The notes beneath the pieces are model-generated. The model made no database searches. It saw nothing but the letters and a program-made list of their open reading frames with translations, and was not told where the DNA came from. A DNA stretch of 64,000 nucleotides from RYN-230 sp963713815 (GTDB lineage Bacteria; Actinomycetota; Actinomycetes; Streptosporangiales; Streptosporangiaceae), in the NCBI GenBank assembly GCA_963713815.1, contig CAVQNH010000007.1:1-64000 (forward strand). The letters are read 5' to 3'. Each line of letters opens with the position of its first letter. Within the stretch, counting starts at the first letter, position 1. The position numbers were made by a program, and so were the translations under genes. Shown here piece by piece: positions 24,746 through 32,828 of the stretch.

Positions 24746-26806
24746 TTAGCTGCGCCCGGCCTCGGTTGGATGCACCGGGGCGGGGTCGGGCGCGCCGGCG
24801 GCCGGGGCTGACGTCCCCGGGCCCGGTGCCCAGCGCACCGGGACGACCCGGTCGCGGACGGCGCCGAGCCAGCGTCCCGGCCCGCGGGTGGCGCTGGCCA
24901 GCTCGCTGGCCACCCCGTCCGGGTTCTTGATCGCGGTGAGCGCGAGCGCGATGCCGGCCACGATCGTCTGGTACTGGCCGATGCTCAGGTGCTCGTTGAG
25001 GAAGTTCACGAACAGCCCGTTGGCCGACATCAGCAGGCCCGCGATCACCGCGCCGGCCACCCGGCCGATGCCGGCCACGTAGGCGATGGCCAGCAGGGTC
25101 AGCGAGGTGAACGTGGCGAACGTGGGCGCCGACACGGTGCCCTGCAGGTACCCCAGCAGCCCGCCGCCCAGCCCGGCGATGAACGCGGACAGCGCGAACG
25201 CGAACAGCTTGGCCGGGGCCACCCGGATCCCGGCCGCCGCGGCCGCCCGCTCGTTGGAGCGGACCGCGATCAGCATCCGGCCGGTCGCCGAGCCGCGCAT
25301 CCGGGCCACGGACAGCCCGACCAGCGTCACGATGACCAGCAAGAACACCCCGAACACCACCCGGGGGTAGGAGTTGGCCCCGGCCACGCCCAGGTTCAGC
25401 CCGAAGATGGTCGGCGGCGGCACGGTGCGGCCGCCCAGCCCGCCGCTGAACCAGGCCGGGTTGAACACCAGCGCGTCGATGGCCGCCGCCGCGGCCAGCG
25501 TGATCACGGCCAGGTTGACCCCGCGGACCCGCAGCGCGGGCAGCCCGATCAGGAGGCCTACCGGCACCGCCGCGGCCGCGGCCAGCAGCAGCGAGAACGG
25601 GAACGGGACCCCCCAGTTCTGGCTGAGGTGGCTGAGCATGAACGCGCTGATCCCGGCGAACGACATCTGGGCCAGCGACACCTGCCCTACGTAGCCGGTG
25701 AGCACCACCAGGGACAGGCACAGGCAGACCCACACCACCGACGCCATCAGCGCCACCCGGTCCGAGCCGTGCAGCAGGATCATGGCTGCCACACCGATCA
25801 CGAACGTGAGCGCCGCGGTGACCACCGGCCGGGCGGGCCGGCCGATCGACGGGTTGCGCCAGTGCCCCATCACCCCCCGGCCACGCACCCGCTCCGCGCT
25901 GAGGGTCATCACGACCAGGATGAGCACGAACGGCACCCCGTCGCCCAGCCCCTGCTGCGGCAGCCAGGTGAACACGGTCTGCAGGTGGACGATCTCCGAC
26001 TGGACCACGCCGAGGGCCAGCCCGGCCGCGGCCGTGACCCCGAACGAGGAGAACCGGCCGATCAGCGCGGCGCCCAGCGCAGGCACCACGAACAGGGTGT
26101 ACGAGGTCGGGTCAACCTCGGAGATCGGCGCGATCAGCACCCCGGACAGCGTGGCCAGCACGGTGGCGATGACCCAGTTCTGGGCCGCGATCCGGTTCGC
26201 GGACAGGCCGATCAGCGCCGCGCCGACGTCATTCTCGGCCCCGGCCCGGGTGGCCAGCCCGAACCGTGAGTACCGGTAGACGGCCGCGAGGACCGCGGCG
26301 GCCACGATCACGATGCCGGCCAGGTACAGCTGGCTGACCGGCACGACGATGCCGGCCAGCACGAAGCTCCCGGTGGGCAGCACCGACGGGGCCGACGTGG
26401 GCGTGGTCCCGAAGTTGAGCACCGCGATGGCTTCCAGCGAGAGCATCACGCCGACCGACGCGCACACCTTGGTCAGCGGCGCGGCCCGCAGCAGCGGGCG
26501 GTAGACCAGCTGGTAGAGCACGATGCCCAGGACCGCGCCGTAGGCGAGCGTGATGAGCAGGGCCCAGACCGCGGGCAGGCCGCGGGAGGACAGCGTGATC
26601 TGGTGCGGGATGATGATCCACGGCAGCTCGAGCACGCCCGAGGTGCGCAGCCCGATGAACACGTACGCGCCGTACATGGCCACGGCGCCCTGGGCGAAGT
26701 CGACCACACCCGCGCTGCGGTACTTGAGCACCAGGCCCAGCCCGAGGAGCGCGTAGACCGATCCCCCGCCGAGCCCCAGCAGGAAGAAGAGCAGGTAGGT
26801 GGACAA
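24746..26806 (-). CDS. Fused LivH-LivM branched-chain amino acid-type ABC permease
   Basis: A 686-residue protein that joins the two permease subunits of a HAAT/Liv-type importer. The LivH-like half (about 1-300) starts MSTYLLFFLLGLGGGSVYAL and has LVLKYRSAGVVDFAQGA. The LivM-like half (about 325-625) contains LTGYVGQVSLAQMSFAGISA and AAGIRVAPAKLFAFALSAF, the loop that meets the ATPase. A hydrophilic tail rich in Pro and Ala ends the protein. LivH and LivM are normally separate genes, although fusions occur in actinobacteria. It is the last gene of the operon livG-livF-binding protein-permease and serves uptake of the compound degraded by the neighbouring enzymes. Confidence 0.9.
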   Translation of the reverse strand: MSTYLLFFLLGLGGGSVYALLGLGLVLKYRSAGVVDFAQGAVAMYGAYVFIGLRTSGVLELPWIIIPHQITLSSRGLPAVWALLITLAYGAVLGIVLYQLVYRPLLRAAPLTKVCASVGVMLSLEAIAVLNFGTTPTSAPSVLPTGSFVLAGIVVPVSQLYLAGIVIVAAAVLAAVYRYSRFGLATRAGAENDVGAALIGLSANRIAAQNWVIATVLATLSGVLIAPISEVDPTSYTLFVVPALGAALIGRFSSFGVTAAAGLALGVVQSEIVHLQTVFTWLPQQGLGDGVPFVLILVVMTLSAERVRGRGVMGHWRNPSIGRPARPVVTAALTFVIGVAAMILLHGSDRVALMASVVWVCLCLSLVVLTGYVGQVSLAQMSFAGISAFMLSHLSQNWGVPFPFSLLLAAAAAVPVGLLIGLPALRVRGVNLAVITLAAAAAIDALVFNPAWFSGGLGGRTVPPPTIFGLNLGVAGANSYPRVVFGVFLLVIVTLVGLSVARMRGSATGRMLIAVRSNERAAAAAGIRVAPAKLFAFALSAFIAGLGGGLLGYLQGTVSAPTFATFTSLTLLAIAYVAGIGRVAGAVIAGLLMSANGLFVNFLNEHLSIGQYQTIVAGIALALTAIKNPDGVASELASATRGPGRWLGAVRDRVVPVRWAPGPGTSAPAAGAPDPAPVHPTEAGRS

Positions 26807-26881
26807 GGCGTGCTCCTCGCGGCGCGAAGTGAACCCGGGACCGGGACCCGCTCAGGGGGGTGAGCGGGCCCCGGTGGCTGA

Positions 26882-28177
26882 TCAGCCCTTGTAGTAGGCG
26901 CCCGCCGTGACCCAGTTCGGGTCGGCCACGATGATCTTGGTTCCCTGCACCTGGCGGATCTGCTGGTAGGCGTTGCACACCGCGGTCGCCCCGGCCAGCT
27001 GCTTGCCGTCACAGGTGTAGGCGTGCGCCATGAAGTTCGGGTGGTCGCTGCCGCTGCGGAACGCGGCCAGGATCTTGGCCATGGTCAGCTGGGCCGAGGT
27101 GAAGTGGGCCAGCGCCGCCTGCACGTTCATCACCGTGGCGAAGCCCATCGCGGTGAGCGAGTCGAGCGGGATGGTCTTCGGCGCGTACTTCTTGAGCACC
27201 GCGAGGTACAGGTTGGACTGCGTGGTCCCGGCGTCCGGCGCGAGCACCGGCGAGGAGTAGTACATGCCGCTCGCCCCGCCGTTGGCGGCGGCGATCGCCG
27301 GGGGTGAGGTGCACGGGTCCACGCCCATCACCTTGGCCGTGCTGCCCAGCTGCTTCAGCGAGCTGAGCACCTGGGGGCAGGAGTTCGGGTCGTCGATGTA
27401 GACCACGTCCGGGTGCGCGCCGATCGCGGCGGCCACCGCCGAGGTGACGTCGGTGGCGGTAGGCGGCACCGGGACCTTGGTGATCTTGGTGAACCCTACG
27501 TTCTTCATGACCGGCGCGATCACGTTGTCCGCGACGGACGTGCCCTGGGTGTCGGAGGTGTAGATGATGGCCGCCGTCTTGGCGTGCAGCGTCTTGGCCG
27601 CGTACACCGAGGCGGCGGCGTTGTCGGCGACCGACACGTCATCGAAGATGACGGCATTCGGATAGTTGGACTCGACCGGGGTGAACGGGACGCCGCCCAG
27701 GTAGGCCAGCTTGGCCCGCTGCCACACCGGGATGGCGCCCGGCGCGCCGGTGTCGGCGCCGCCCAGGATGGCCACCGGGTGGTCGTTCAGCAGCTGGTTG
27801 GCGCACCGCGCCGAGGTGGCCGGCTGCCCGTCGGTGGCGCAGGTGACGATCTTGATGGGATGCCCGCCGATCCCGCCCAGGTACTGGTTGGCGTAGGCCG
27901 CCGCGGCCTGCTCAGCCTCGGACACCTCCGGGAACGTGACCGGCCCGGACAGCAGGTTGAGCAGCCCGAACACGACCGGCGAGCCGGTGGCCGGGTGGGC
28001 CGTGCCCAGGTTCGCCGTGGTGGACGCGCTCTGCGTGCCGGCCGACGACGGTGCCGCGCTGCTCGCGCCGCTGCTCCCGCTGCCCCCGCTACTCGAGCAC
28101 GCGGCCGCCATCAGGCCGCACGCGGCCAGCGCGGCGACCACGGCCACCGGCCGCGCCCTCCCCAGGTTTACCGCCAT
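26882..28177 (-). CDS. Liv-type ABC transporter substrate-binding lipoprotein
   Basis: A 431-residue periplasmic-type binding protein (Peripla_BP_6 fold) anchored as a lipoprotein. The signal ACGLMAAACSSSGG contains the lipid-attached Cys, and a Ser/Gly-rich linker follows. The body begins AHPATGSPVVFGLLNLLSGP and includes EQAAAAYANQYLGGIGGHPI, a typical ligand-loop region. Start at ATG 28177 is chosen because AAGGAG lies 7 bp before it; an upstream ATG at 28210 adds a His-rich leader that is not needed. Liv-type binding proteins in catabolic clusters bind aromatic acids, amides or dicarboxylates as often as amino acids, so the ligand is open. Confidence 0.9.
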   Translation of the reverse strand: MAVNLGRARPVAVVAALAACGLMAAACSSSGGSGSSGASSAAPSSAGTQSASTTANLGTAHPATGSPVVFGLLNLLSGPVTFPEVSEAEQAAAAYANQYLGGIGGHPIKIVTCATDGQPATSARCANQLLNDHPVAILGGADTGAPGAIPVWQRAKLAYLGGVPFTPVESNYPNAVIFDDVSVADNAAASVYAAKTLHAKTAAIIYTSDTQGTSVADNVIAPVMKNVGFTKITKVPVPPTATDVTSAVAAAIGAHPDVVYIDDPNSCPQVLSSLKQLGSTAKVMGVDPCTSPPAIAAANGGASGMYYSSPVLAPDAGTTQSNLYLAVLKKYAPKTIPLDSLTAMGFATVMNVQAALAHFTSAQLTMAKILAAFRSGSDHPNFMAHAYTCDGKQLAGATAVCNAYQQIRQVQGTKIIVADPNWVTAGAYYKG

Positions 28178-28206
28178 TGGTATCTCCTTGTGGTGGTGTA
28201 TGTGTT

Positions 28207-28980
28207 TCATTCATCCCGGGCCAGCTCGGCGGCCCGGTCCAGGTCGCCGAGGTAGCAGGCCTTGAGCAGGTCCCGGCGGCTGCGCAGCCGGGCCGCGGGG
28301 CTCTCGAGGATCAGCCGGCCGTGCGCCATCACGTAGCCGCGGTCGGCGATCTCCAGGGCCAGCGCGACGTGCTGCTCCACCAGCAGCACCGCGGTGTGCA
28401 GCTCGTCGGCCACCCGGCGGAGCACCGGCAGGAGCCGCTCGACCACGACCGGCGCCAGGCCGAGGCTCATCTCGTCGATGAGCAGCACCCGGGGCCGCCG
28501 GGTGATGGCCCGGCCGACCGCGAGCATCTGCTGCTCACCGCCGGACAGCAGGCCCGCCTTGCGGTCGAGGCACTTGCGCAGCTCCGGGAGCAGGTCCAGG
28601 ACCTCGTCGTGACTGCGGCCCCGGCCCGCGCTGAGCCGGAGGTTCTCCCTGGTGGTCAGGCTGGCGAACAGGGCACGGCCCTCGGGGACCAGGGACAGGC
28701 CGCCGCGGGCCAGCCGGTGGGCGGACTTTCCCCCGATGTCCTGGCCGTCCATGCGGATCCGGCCCGCCAGCGGCCGCTGCAGCCCGGCGATGGTGGCCAG
28801 CGTGGTGGTCTTGCCCGCGCCGTTAGCCCCCAGCAGGGCCACCACCTCGCCCTCGCCGACGTGCAGGGTGAGGTCCCGGACCACGGGGGTGCCGTGGTAG
28901 CCGGCGTCGAGGCCGTCCACCTCGACGACGGCGGCCCGCGGCCCGGACGGCCCGGGGATGCGCTGGTCAGATTCGCTCAT
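28207..28980 (-). CDS. livF: Liv-type ABC transporter ATPase LivF
   Basis: A 257-residue ATP-binding subunit. Walker A is LLGANGAGKTTTLATIAGL, the signature is LLSGGEQQMLAVGRA, Walker B is VLLIDEMSLGLAP, and the H-loop is in LLVEQHVALAL. The Q-loop region LVPEGRALFASLTTRENL is typical for LivF. It overlaps livG by 14 bp, so both are co-translated. It works with the LivG ATPase and the fused permease to drive import. Confidence 0.93.
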   Translation of the reverse strand: MSESDQRIPGPSGPRAAVVEVDGLDAGYHGTPVVRDLTLHVGEGEVVALLGANGAGKTTTLATIAGLQRPLAGRIRMDGQDIGGKSAHRLARGGLSLVPEGRALFASLTTRENLRLSAGRGRSHDEVLDLLPELRKCLDRKAGLLSGGEQQMLAVGRAITRRPRVLLIDEMSLGLAPVVVERLLPVLRRVADELHTAVLLVEQHVALALEIADRGYVMAHGRLILESPAARLRSRRDLLKACYLGDLDRAAELARDE

Positions 28981-29734
28981 GATCGCCGCCGTGCGTGCCC
29001 AGATACGCCTCGATCACGGGCGGGCTGTCGCGGATCTCCGCCGGGGTGCCCGAGGCGATGACACGGCCGAAATCGATGACCACGATGCGATCGCAGAGGC
29101 TCAGCACCAGGCCCATGTCGTGATCGACAAGGAGCACGCTCACTCCCCGGCCGGGCAGGGCGGCGACCCGCTCGCCGAACGCCAGGCTCTCGTCGTTGTC
29201 CAGGCCCGCGGCAGGCTCGTCCATCAGCACCAGGCGGGGGCGCATGGACAGGGCCCGGGCCACGCCGACCAGCTTGCGGCGGCCGTGGGACAGCTGGCCC
29301 GGCATCCGGCCGGCCACGTCCTCCAGGCCGCACGCGTCCATGGCCCAGGCCACGTTCTCGTTGCGGCGGGTGCGCGGCGGCGCCACCAGGTCGCGCAGCA
29401 CGGACCACGCGGACGGCTGCTCGGCCGCGACCAGGAGGTTCTCCTCGACCGTGAGGTCGTCGAACAGCTCGACCGACTGGAACGTGCGGATCAGCCCGCG
29501 CCGCGCGATCGCGTAGGGGCGCGCACCGCGCAGCGGCGCGCCGGCGAACGTGACCCGGCCGCCGGCCGCCGGGTGGTAGCCGGTCAGCGCGTCGATCAGG
29601 GACGACTTGCCGGCCCCGTTGGGGCCGATCAGGCCGACGATCTCTCCCTCGTCCACGGTGAGACTGACCCCGTCGACGGCTGTGACGCCGCCGTAGGTCA
29701 CGCGCAGATCCTCGACCACGAGCAGGTTGTTCAT
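28967..29734 (-). CDS. livG: Liv-type ABC transporter ATPase LivG
   Basis: A 255-residue ATPase from ATG 29734 (MNNLLVVEDLRVTYGG, with GGAG 9 bp upstream; a GTG nine codons earlier is possible). Walker A is LIGPNGAGKSSLIDALTGY, the signature is LSHGRRKLVGVARALSMRP (the LivG-type variant of LSGGQ), Walker B is LVLMDEPAAGLDN, and the LivG-specific end DFGRVIASGTPAEIRDSP and VIEAYLGTHGG is present. It is the first gene of the importer operon. A copy of the TYTC-N7-GAAA element lies about 21 bp upstream of the start, which fits control by the neighbouring IclR protein. Confidence 0.93.
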   Translation of the reverse strand: MNNLLVVEDLRVTYGGVTAVDGVSLTVDEGEIVGLIGPNGAGKSSLIDALTGYHPAAGGRVTFAGAPLRGARPYAIARRGLIRTFQSVELFDDLTVEENLLVAAEQPSAWSVLRDLVAPPRTRRNENVAWAMDACGLEDVAGRMPGQLSHGRRKLVGVARALSMRPRLVLMDEPAAGLDNDESLAFGERVAALPGRGVSVLLVDHDMGLVLSLCDRIVVIDFGRVIASGTPAEIRDSPPVIEAYLGTHGGDHERI

Positions 29735-29754
29735 CCGGGCGCTCCGGCGGGTTA

Positions 29755-29771
29755 CTCTCACTGTATGAAAT
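29755..29771. promoter_or_regulatory. Candidate IclR operator, site 3
   Basis: TCTC (29756-29759) and GAAA (29767-29770) are separated by ACTGTAT. It lies just upstream of livG, and GAAA is followed by TCGACTTTAG, close to the GTCGATTTTA after site 1. An additional inverted repeat ATCGA-N8-TCGAT (29770-29787) overlaps its right side. Confidence 0.45.
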
Positions 29772-29860
29772 CGACTTTAGTATCGATGTTGACGGTAACC
29801 CTCCCGTAACCGTCCTGTCCAGGATCGAAATACAACCGATATGCCTCCGGGCATGGGAAA

Positions 29861-29888
29861 GCCCCGCCGCCCGGGTGGGCGACGGGGC
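29861..29888 (-). terminator. Intrinsic terminator downstream of GH65
   Basis: GCCCCGCCGCCC (29861-29872) and GGGCGACGGGGC (29877-29888) pair over 12 bp with one mismatch around a GGGT loop. On the minus strand the stem is followed by TTTCCC. It lies about 190 bp beyond the GH65 stop, after the tandem repeats, and may also stop readthrough towards livG. Confidence 0.6.
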
Positions 29889-30085
29889 GGGGCGGCGGGA
29901 CCCAGGAGGCGGGGCCCGGGCGATGGGACCCGCGGGACGGGCCCGGGGACGAGGCTCAGGCGACGGGACCCAGGGGAGGGGGCTCGGGAGACGGGACCCG
30001 GAGGACGGGCTCAGGCGACAGGACCCAGGGAACGGGGCTCAGGCGGACGCGACCCACGGGACGGGCTCAGGCGACGGGGCTCAGG
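29885..30085. repeat. GC-rich tandem repeats after GH65
   Basis: Units of about 27-33 bp built around GGCTCAGGCGACGGGACCC recur six or more times with drift (cores GGCTCAGGCGACGGG, GGCTCGGGAGACGGG, GGCTCAGGCGACAGG). They fill the whole gap between the terminator and the GH65 stop. Long open frames across them on the plus strand are caused by the repeat and are not genes. Confidence 0.65.
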
Positions 30086-32570
30086 AGTCCATCCCAGTCG
30101 GGTCGGCTTGCCTGGCCCGGCTGGTGCGGCGGCGCGCTGCCTCAGCTTTACTGCGGCGCACCGGCTCGGCGTTGCGGCGGCGGGCTGGCTGGGCCTTCCC
30201 GCGGCGCGCCGGCTCGGCGTCGCTGCGGCTCAGCGGCTCCCGGCCCGGGGGCTGGGAGGGGCGGGGCCGGGCGGGCGGCGGCGGGATGTCCCTGGTCTCC
30301 GGCTTGCCCGGGCCCACGGAGACCGGCGCCCCGTAGTGCGTGATCTCCAGCGGCGGCCCGTCGCCGTCCAGGATGTAGGTGGCCTGCGCGGGCATCACCT
30401 CGACCCGCAGGTGCTGCCCGCGCAGGGTGAGCGTAAAGGTGAGCCGGGTCAGCGCCGCGGGCAGTTTCGGTGCGAAGCCGTGCGGCTCCCCGGGGCAGTA
30501 CCGCATGCCACCGAAGCCCTGCACCAGCACGATCCACGACCCGGCCAGCGCCGCGAGGTGCAGGCCGTCCCGGGTGTTGTGCTCCAGGTCGGCCAGGTCC
30601 ATCAGGGCTGTCTCGGCCAGGTAGTCGTAGGCCAGGTCCAGGTGACCGGTGTCCGAGGCGACAACCGCCTGGCTGCACGCGGACAGCGAGGAATCCCGGA
30701 CGGTGAGCGCCTCGTAGTACTCGAAGTCCCGGGCCTTCTCCTCCTCGGTGAACGCGTCCGGGCACAACTGGAGGCCCAGGACCAGATCGGCCTGCTTGAC
30801 CACCTGCTTGCGGTACAGGTCGAAGTACGGGAAATGGGCCAGCAGCGGGTACTCGTCCGGCCTGGTCCCGGCGAAGTCCCACACCTGGTGCTCGGTGAAC
30901 CCCTCCGACTGGCAGTGCACGCCGCGCGCGGCGTCGTAGGGCAGCCAGATGCCGTCGGCCGCGGCCACCCAGGCGGCCATCTCGTCCGTGGAGACCTGCA
31001 GTTCCCTGGCCCGCTCCGGATAGCGCCGGGCCACCTCGGCCGCCGCGCGCATGTTCCGCGCGGCCATCACGTTCGTGTAGATGTTGTTGTCCGCGATCGC
31101 GCTGTACTCGTCCGGCCCGGTGACCCCGTCGATCCGGAACGCCCCGCTCCCGTCGTGATGCCCGAGCGACGACCACAGCCGGGCGGTGTGCACGAGCAGA
31201 TCAAAACCGGTTTTTTCCTCAAATTGTTCGTCGCCGGTCACCTCGGCATACTGGGCCGCCGCGTGCGCGATGTCCGCGTTGACATGGAAAGCGGCGGTCC
31301 CGGCGGGCCAGTAGGCCGAGCACTCGGCGCCGGTGATCGTGCGCCACGGGAAGGTGGCCCCGCGCAGGCCGAGCTGGGCGGCCCGGTCGAGCGCCGCGGG
31401 CAGGGTGCTCTGCCGCCAGCGCAGCTCGTGGGCGGCGGCGTCCGGGACGGTGTAGGTCAGCACCGGCAGCACGAACGTCTCGGCGTCCCAGAAGGAGTGG
31501 CCGTCGTAGCCGTTCCCGGACAGGCCCTTGGCCGCGATGGGCCGGCCCTCGGCCCGGGCGCCGGCCTGCAGCACGTGGAACATGCCGAACCGGGTGGCCT
31601 GCTGGATCTCCTCGTCACCCTCGAGTTCCACGTCGGCCCGGGCCCAGAAGTCGTCCAGGTAGGCCCGCTGCTCCTCGGCCAGGTGCTCCCAGCCGCTCTG
31701 CACGGCCACCGTGAGCCCGCCCTCCACCTGGTCCTGCAGGGCGGGCCGGGAGCGCGTGCCCGACCAGCCGTAGGCCACGAACTTCACCAGCCGGAGCGGC
31801 TCCCCCTCCTTGAGCCGGGTGCCCACGGTGAGCCGGGCCAGGTCCGGCCGGGCCTCGGTCCAGGTGTGGGTGTCCGAGTCGCAGGCCACCGCGTGCTGCA
31901 TGGCGGCCGACACCGTCAGGTCACTCCGCTTGGTCCGGTGCATCAGCCCGGCCCGGCCGTTCTGGGCGCCGTATTCCACCGACTCCAGCGGCGCCTCCAG
32001 CGCCGCCGCGACCCGGGGGTCGCCGCCGGGGGGCGGCAGCTCCTCGTTGGTGACCAGCTCGGACTGCACCACCACCCGGACCGGGCCGTCCAGCGACTCG
32101 ACCTGGTAGCTGATCGCGCAGATCGAGCGCTGGGTGAAGGAGACCAGCCGGACCGAGCTGACCCGCACCCGGCGGCCGGCCGGTGACACCCAGTCGGCCC
32201 GCCGGGTCAGCGTGCCCGCCCGGAAGTCCAGCACCCGCTCGTGCTTCAGCAGCTCGCCGTAGCGGATGTCGAACGGCTCGTCGTCGACCAGCAGCCGGAT
32301 GAGCTTGCCGTTGGTGACGTTGATGACGGTCTCGCCGGACTCCGGGAAGCCGAAGCCGGCCTCGGCGTAGGGCAGCGGGCGCCGCTCGTACACGCCGTTC
32401 AGGTACGAGCCCGGGAGGCCGTGCGGCTCCCCCTCGTCCAGGTTCCCGCGCCACCCGATGTGCCCGTTGGCCAGCGCGAACAGGGACTCGGTCTGGGCCA
32501 GCATCTCGGGGTGCAGCGTGGTCTCCCGCAGCACCCAGGGCTCGACGGTGAACGCCGGGTGCTGGATCAC
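30081..32570 (-). CDS. Glycoside hydrolase family 65 (disaccharide phosphorylase)
   Basis: An 829-residue GH65 enzyme, which splits alpha-linked glucose disaccharides such as trehalose, maltose or kojibiose with phosphate to give beta-glucose 1-phosphate in the cytosol. The N-terminal beta-sandwich starts at VEPWVLRETTLHPEMLAQTE with NGHIGWRGNLDEGEPHG. The catalytic glutamate is in RIDGVTGPDEYS (about E488), and HSFWDAETFVLPVL and KQVVKQADLVLGLQL are conserved barrel segments. After about residue 760 a tail of 70 residues rich in Arg, Ala and Pro follows, with repeats such as RRGKAQPARRRNAEPVRR, which is not part of the family. The preceding HAD gene, the usual beta-phosphoglucomutase partner, overlaps by 4 bp but is internally deleted. 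Confidence 0.92.
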   Translation of the reverse strand: MIQHPAFTVEPWVLRETTLHPEMLAQTESLFALANGHIGWRGNLDEGEPHGLPGSYLNGVYERRPLPYAEAGFGFPESGETVINVTNGKLIRLLVDDEPFDIRYGELLKHERVLDFRAGTLTRRADWVSPAGRRVRVSSVRLVSFTQRSICAISYQVESLDGPVRVVVQSELVTNEELPPPGGDPRVAAALEAPLESVEYGAQNGRAGLMHRTKRSDLTVSAAMQHAVACDSDTHTWTEARPDLARLTVGTRLKEGEPLRLVKFVAYGWSGTRSRPALQDQVEGGLTVAVQSGWEHLAEEQRAYLDDFWARADVELEGDEEIQQATRFGMFHVLQAGARAEGRPIAAKGLSGNGYDGHSFWDAETFVLPVLTYTVPDAAAHELRWRQSTLPAALDRAAQLGLRGATFPWRTITGAECSAYWPAGTAAFHVNADIAHAAAQYAEVTGDEQFEEKTGFDLLVHTARLWSSLGHHDGSGAFRIDGVTGPDEYSAIADNNIYTNVMAARNMRAAAEVARRYPERARELQVSTDEMAAWVAAADGIWLPYDAARGVHCQSEGFTEHQVWDFAGTRPDEYPLLAHFPYFDLYRKQVVKQADLVLGLQLCPDAFTEEEKARDFEYYEALTVRDSSLSACSQAVVASDTGHLDLAYDYLAETALMDLADLEHNTRDGLHLAALAGSWIVLVQGFGGMRYCPGEPHGFAPKLPAALTRLTFTLTLRGQHLRVEVMPAQATYILDGDGPPLEITHYGAPVSVGPGKPETRDIPPPPARPRPSQPPGREPLSRSDAEPARRGKAQPARRRNAEPVRRSKAEAARRRTSRARQADPTGMDS

Positions 32571-32779
32571 CGCTCGTCCAGCAGTTCGGCCAGCTCCCGG
32601 ACCACGATGCCGGCCACCGGGTCGAAGGGGACGAACCGTTCCCCCGTCCGCCGGGCCCGCTGGCGGGGGAAATCATCGAACATCTCCGGCCAGGCGGCCG
32701 CGCGCACCCGGGCCGTCTGGGTCAGGACACCATCCAGGTCGAACAGGCAGCCGCGGCCGTTGTCAGAAATACCCAGCAC
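32567..32779 (-). pseudogene. HAD-family (beta-phosphoglucomutase-like) gene with in-frame internal deletion
   Basis: A 70-residue frame keeps the start and the end of a HAD phosphatase but lacks the middle. The N-terminus has the catalytic loop CLFDLDGVLTQTARVRAAAW and the usual KEMFD-like cap entry (PEMFDDFPRQRARRTGER, FVPFDPVA). It then jumps to GIVVRELAELLDER, which is the normal C-terminal strand and helix (AdxVVxDLAELL). Family members are about 230-250 residues, so roughly 170 residues are missing, and the frame is preserved. Motifs II-IV are gone, so it cannot be a working phosphatase. The ATGA overlap with GH65 is intact, so it may still help translate GH65. Confidence 0.75.
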
Positions 32780-32828
32780 GGTGCAAGCCTATGACCACGG
32801 GACCAGCCGATCACCGTAGCGTGGTCCC

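Noticed and set aside
24989..26279. Long plus-strand frames over the LivH-LivM gene
   Set aside because: They are antisense to a clear permease, highly charged and repetitive in Arg/His/Gln, with no start context.
29841..32186. A 781-codon plus-strand open frame covering the GH65 gene and the repeats before it
   Set aside because: It is antisense to a full GH65 enzyme with all motifs, is Gly/Arg/Val-rich without domains, and starts in tandem repeats. It is a GC-rich shadow.
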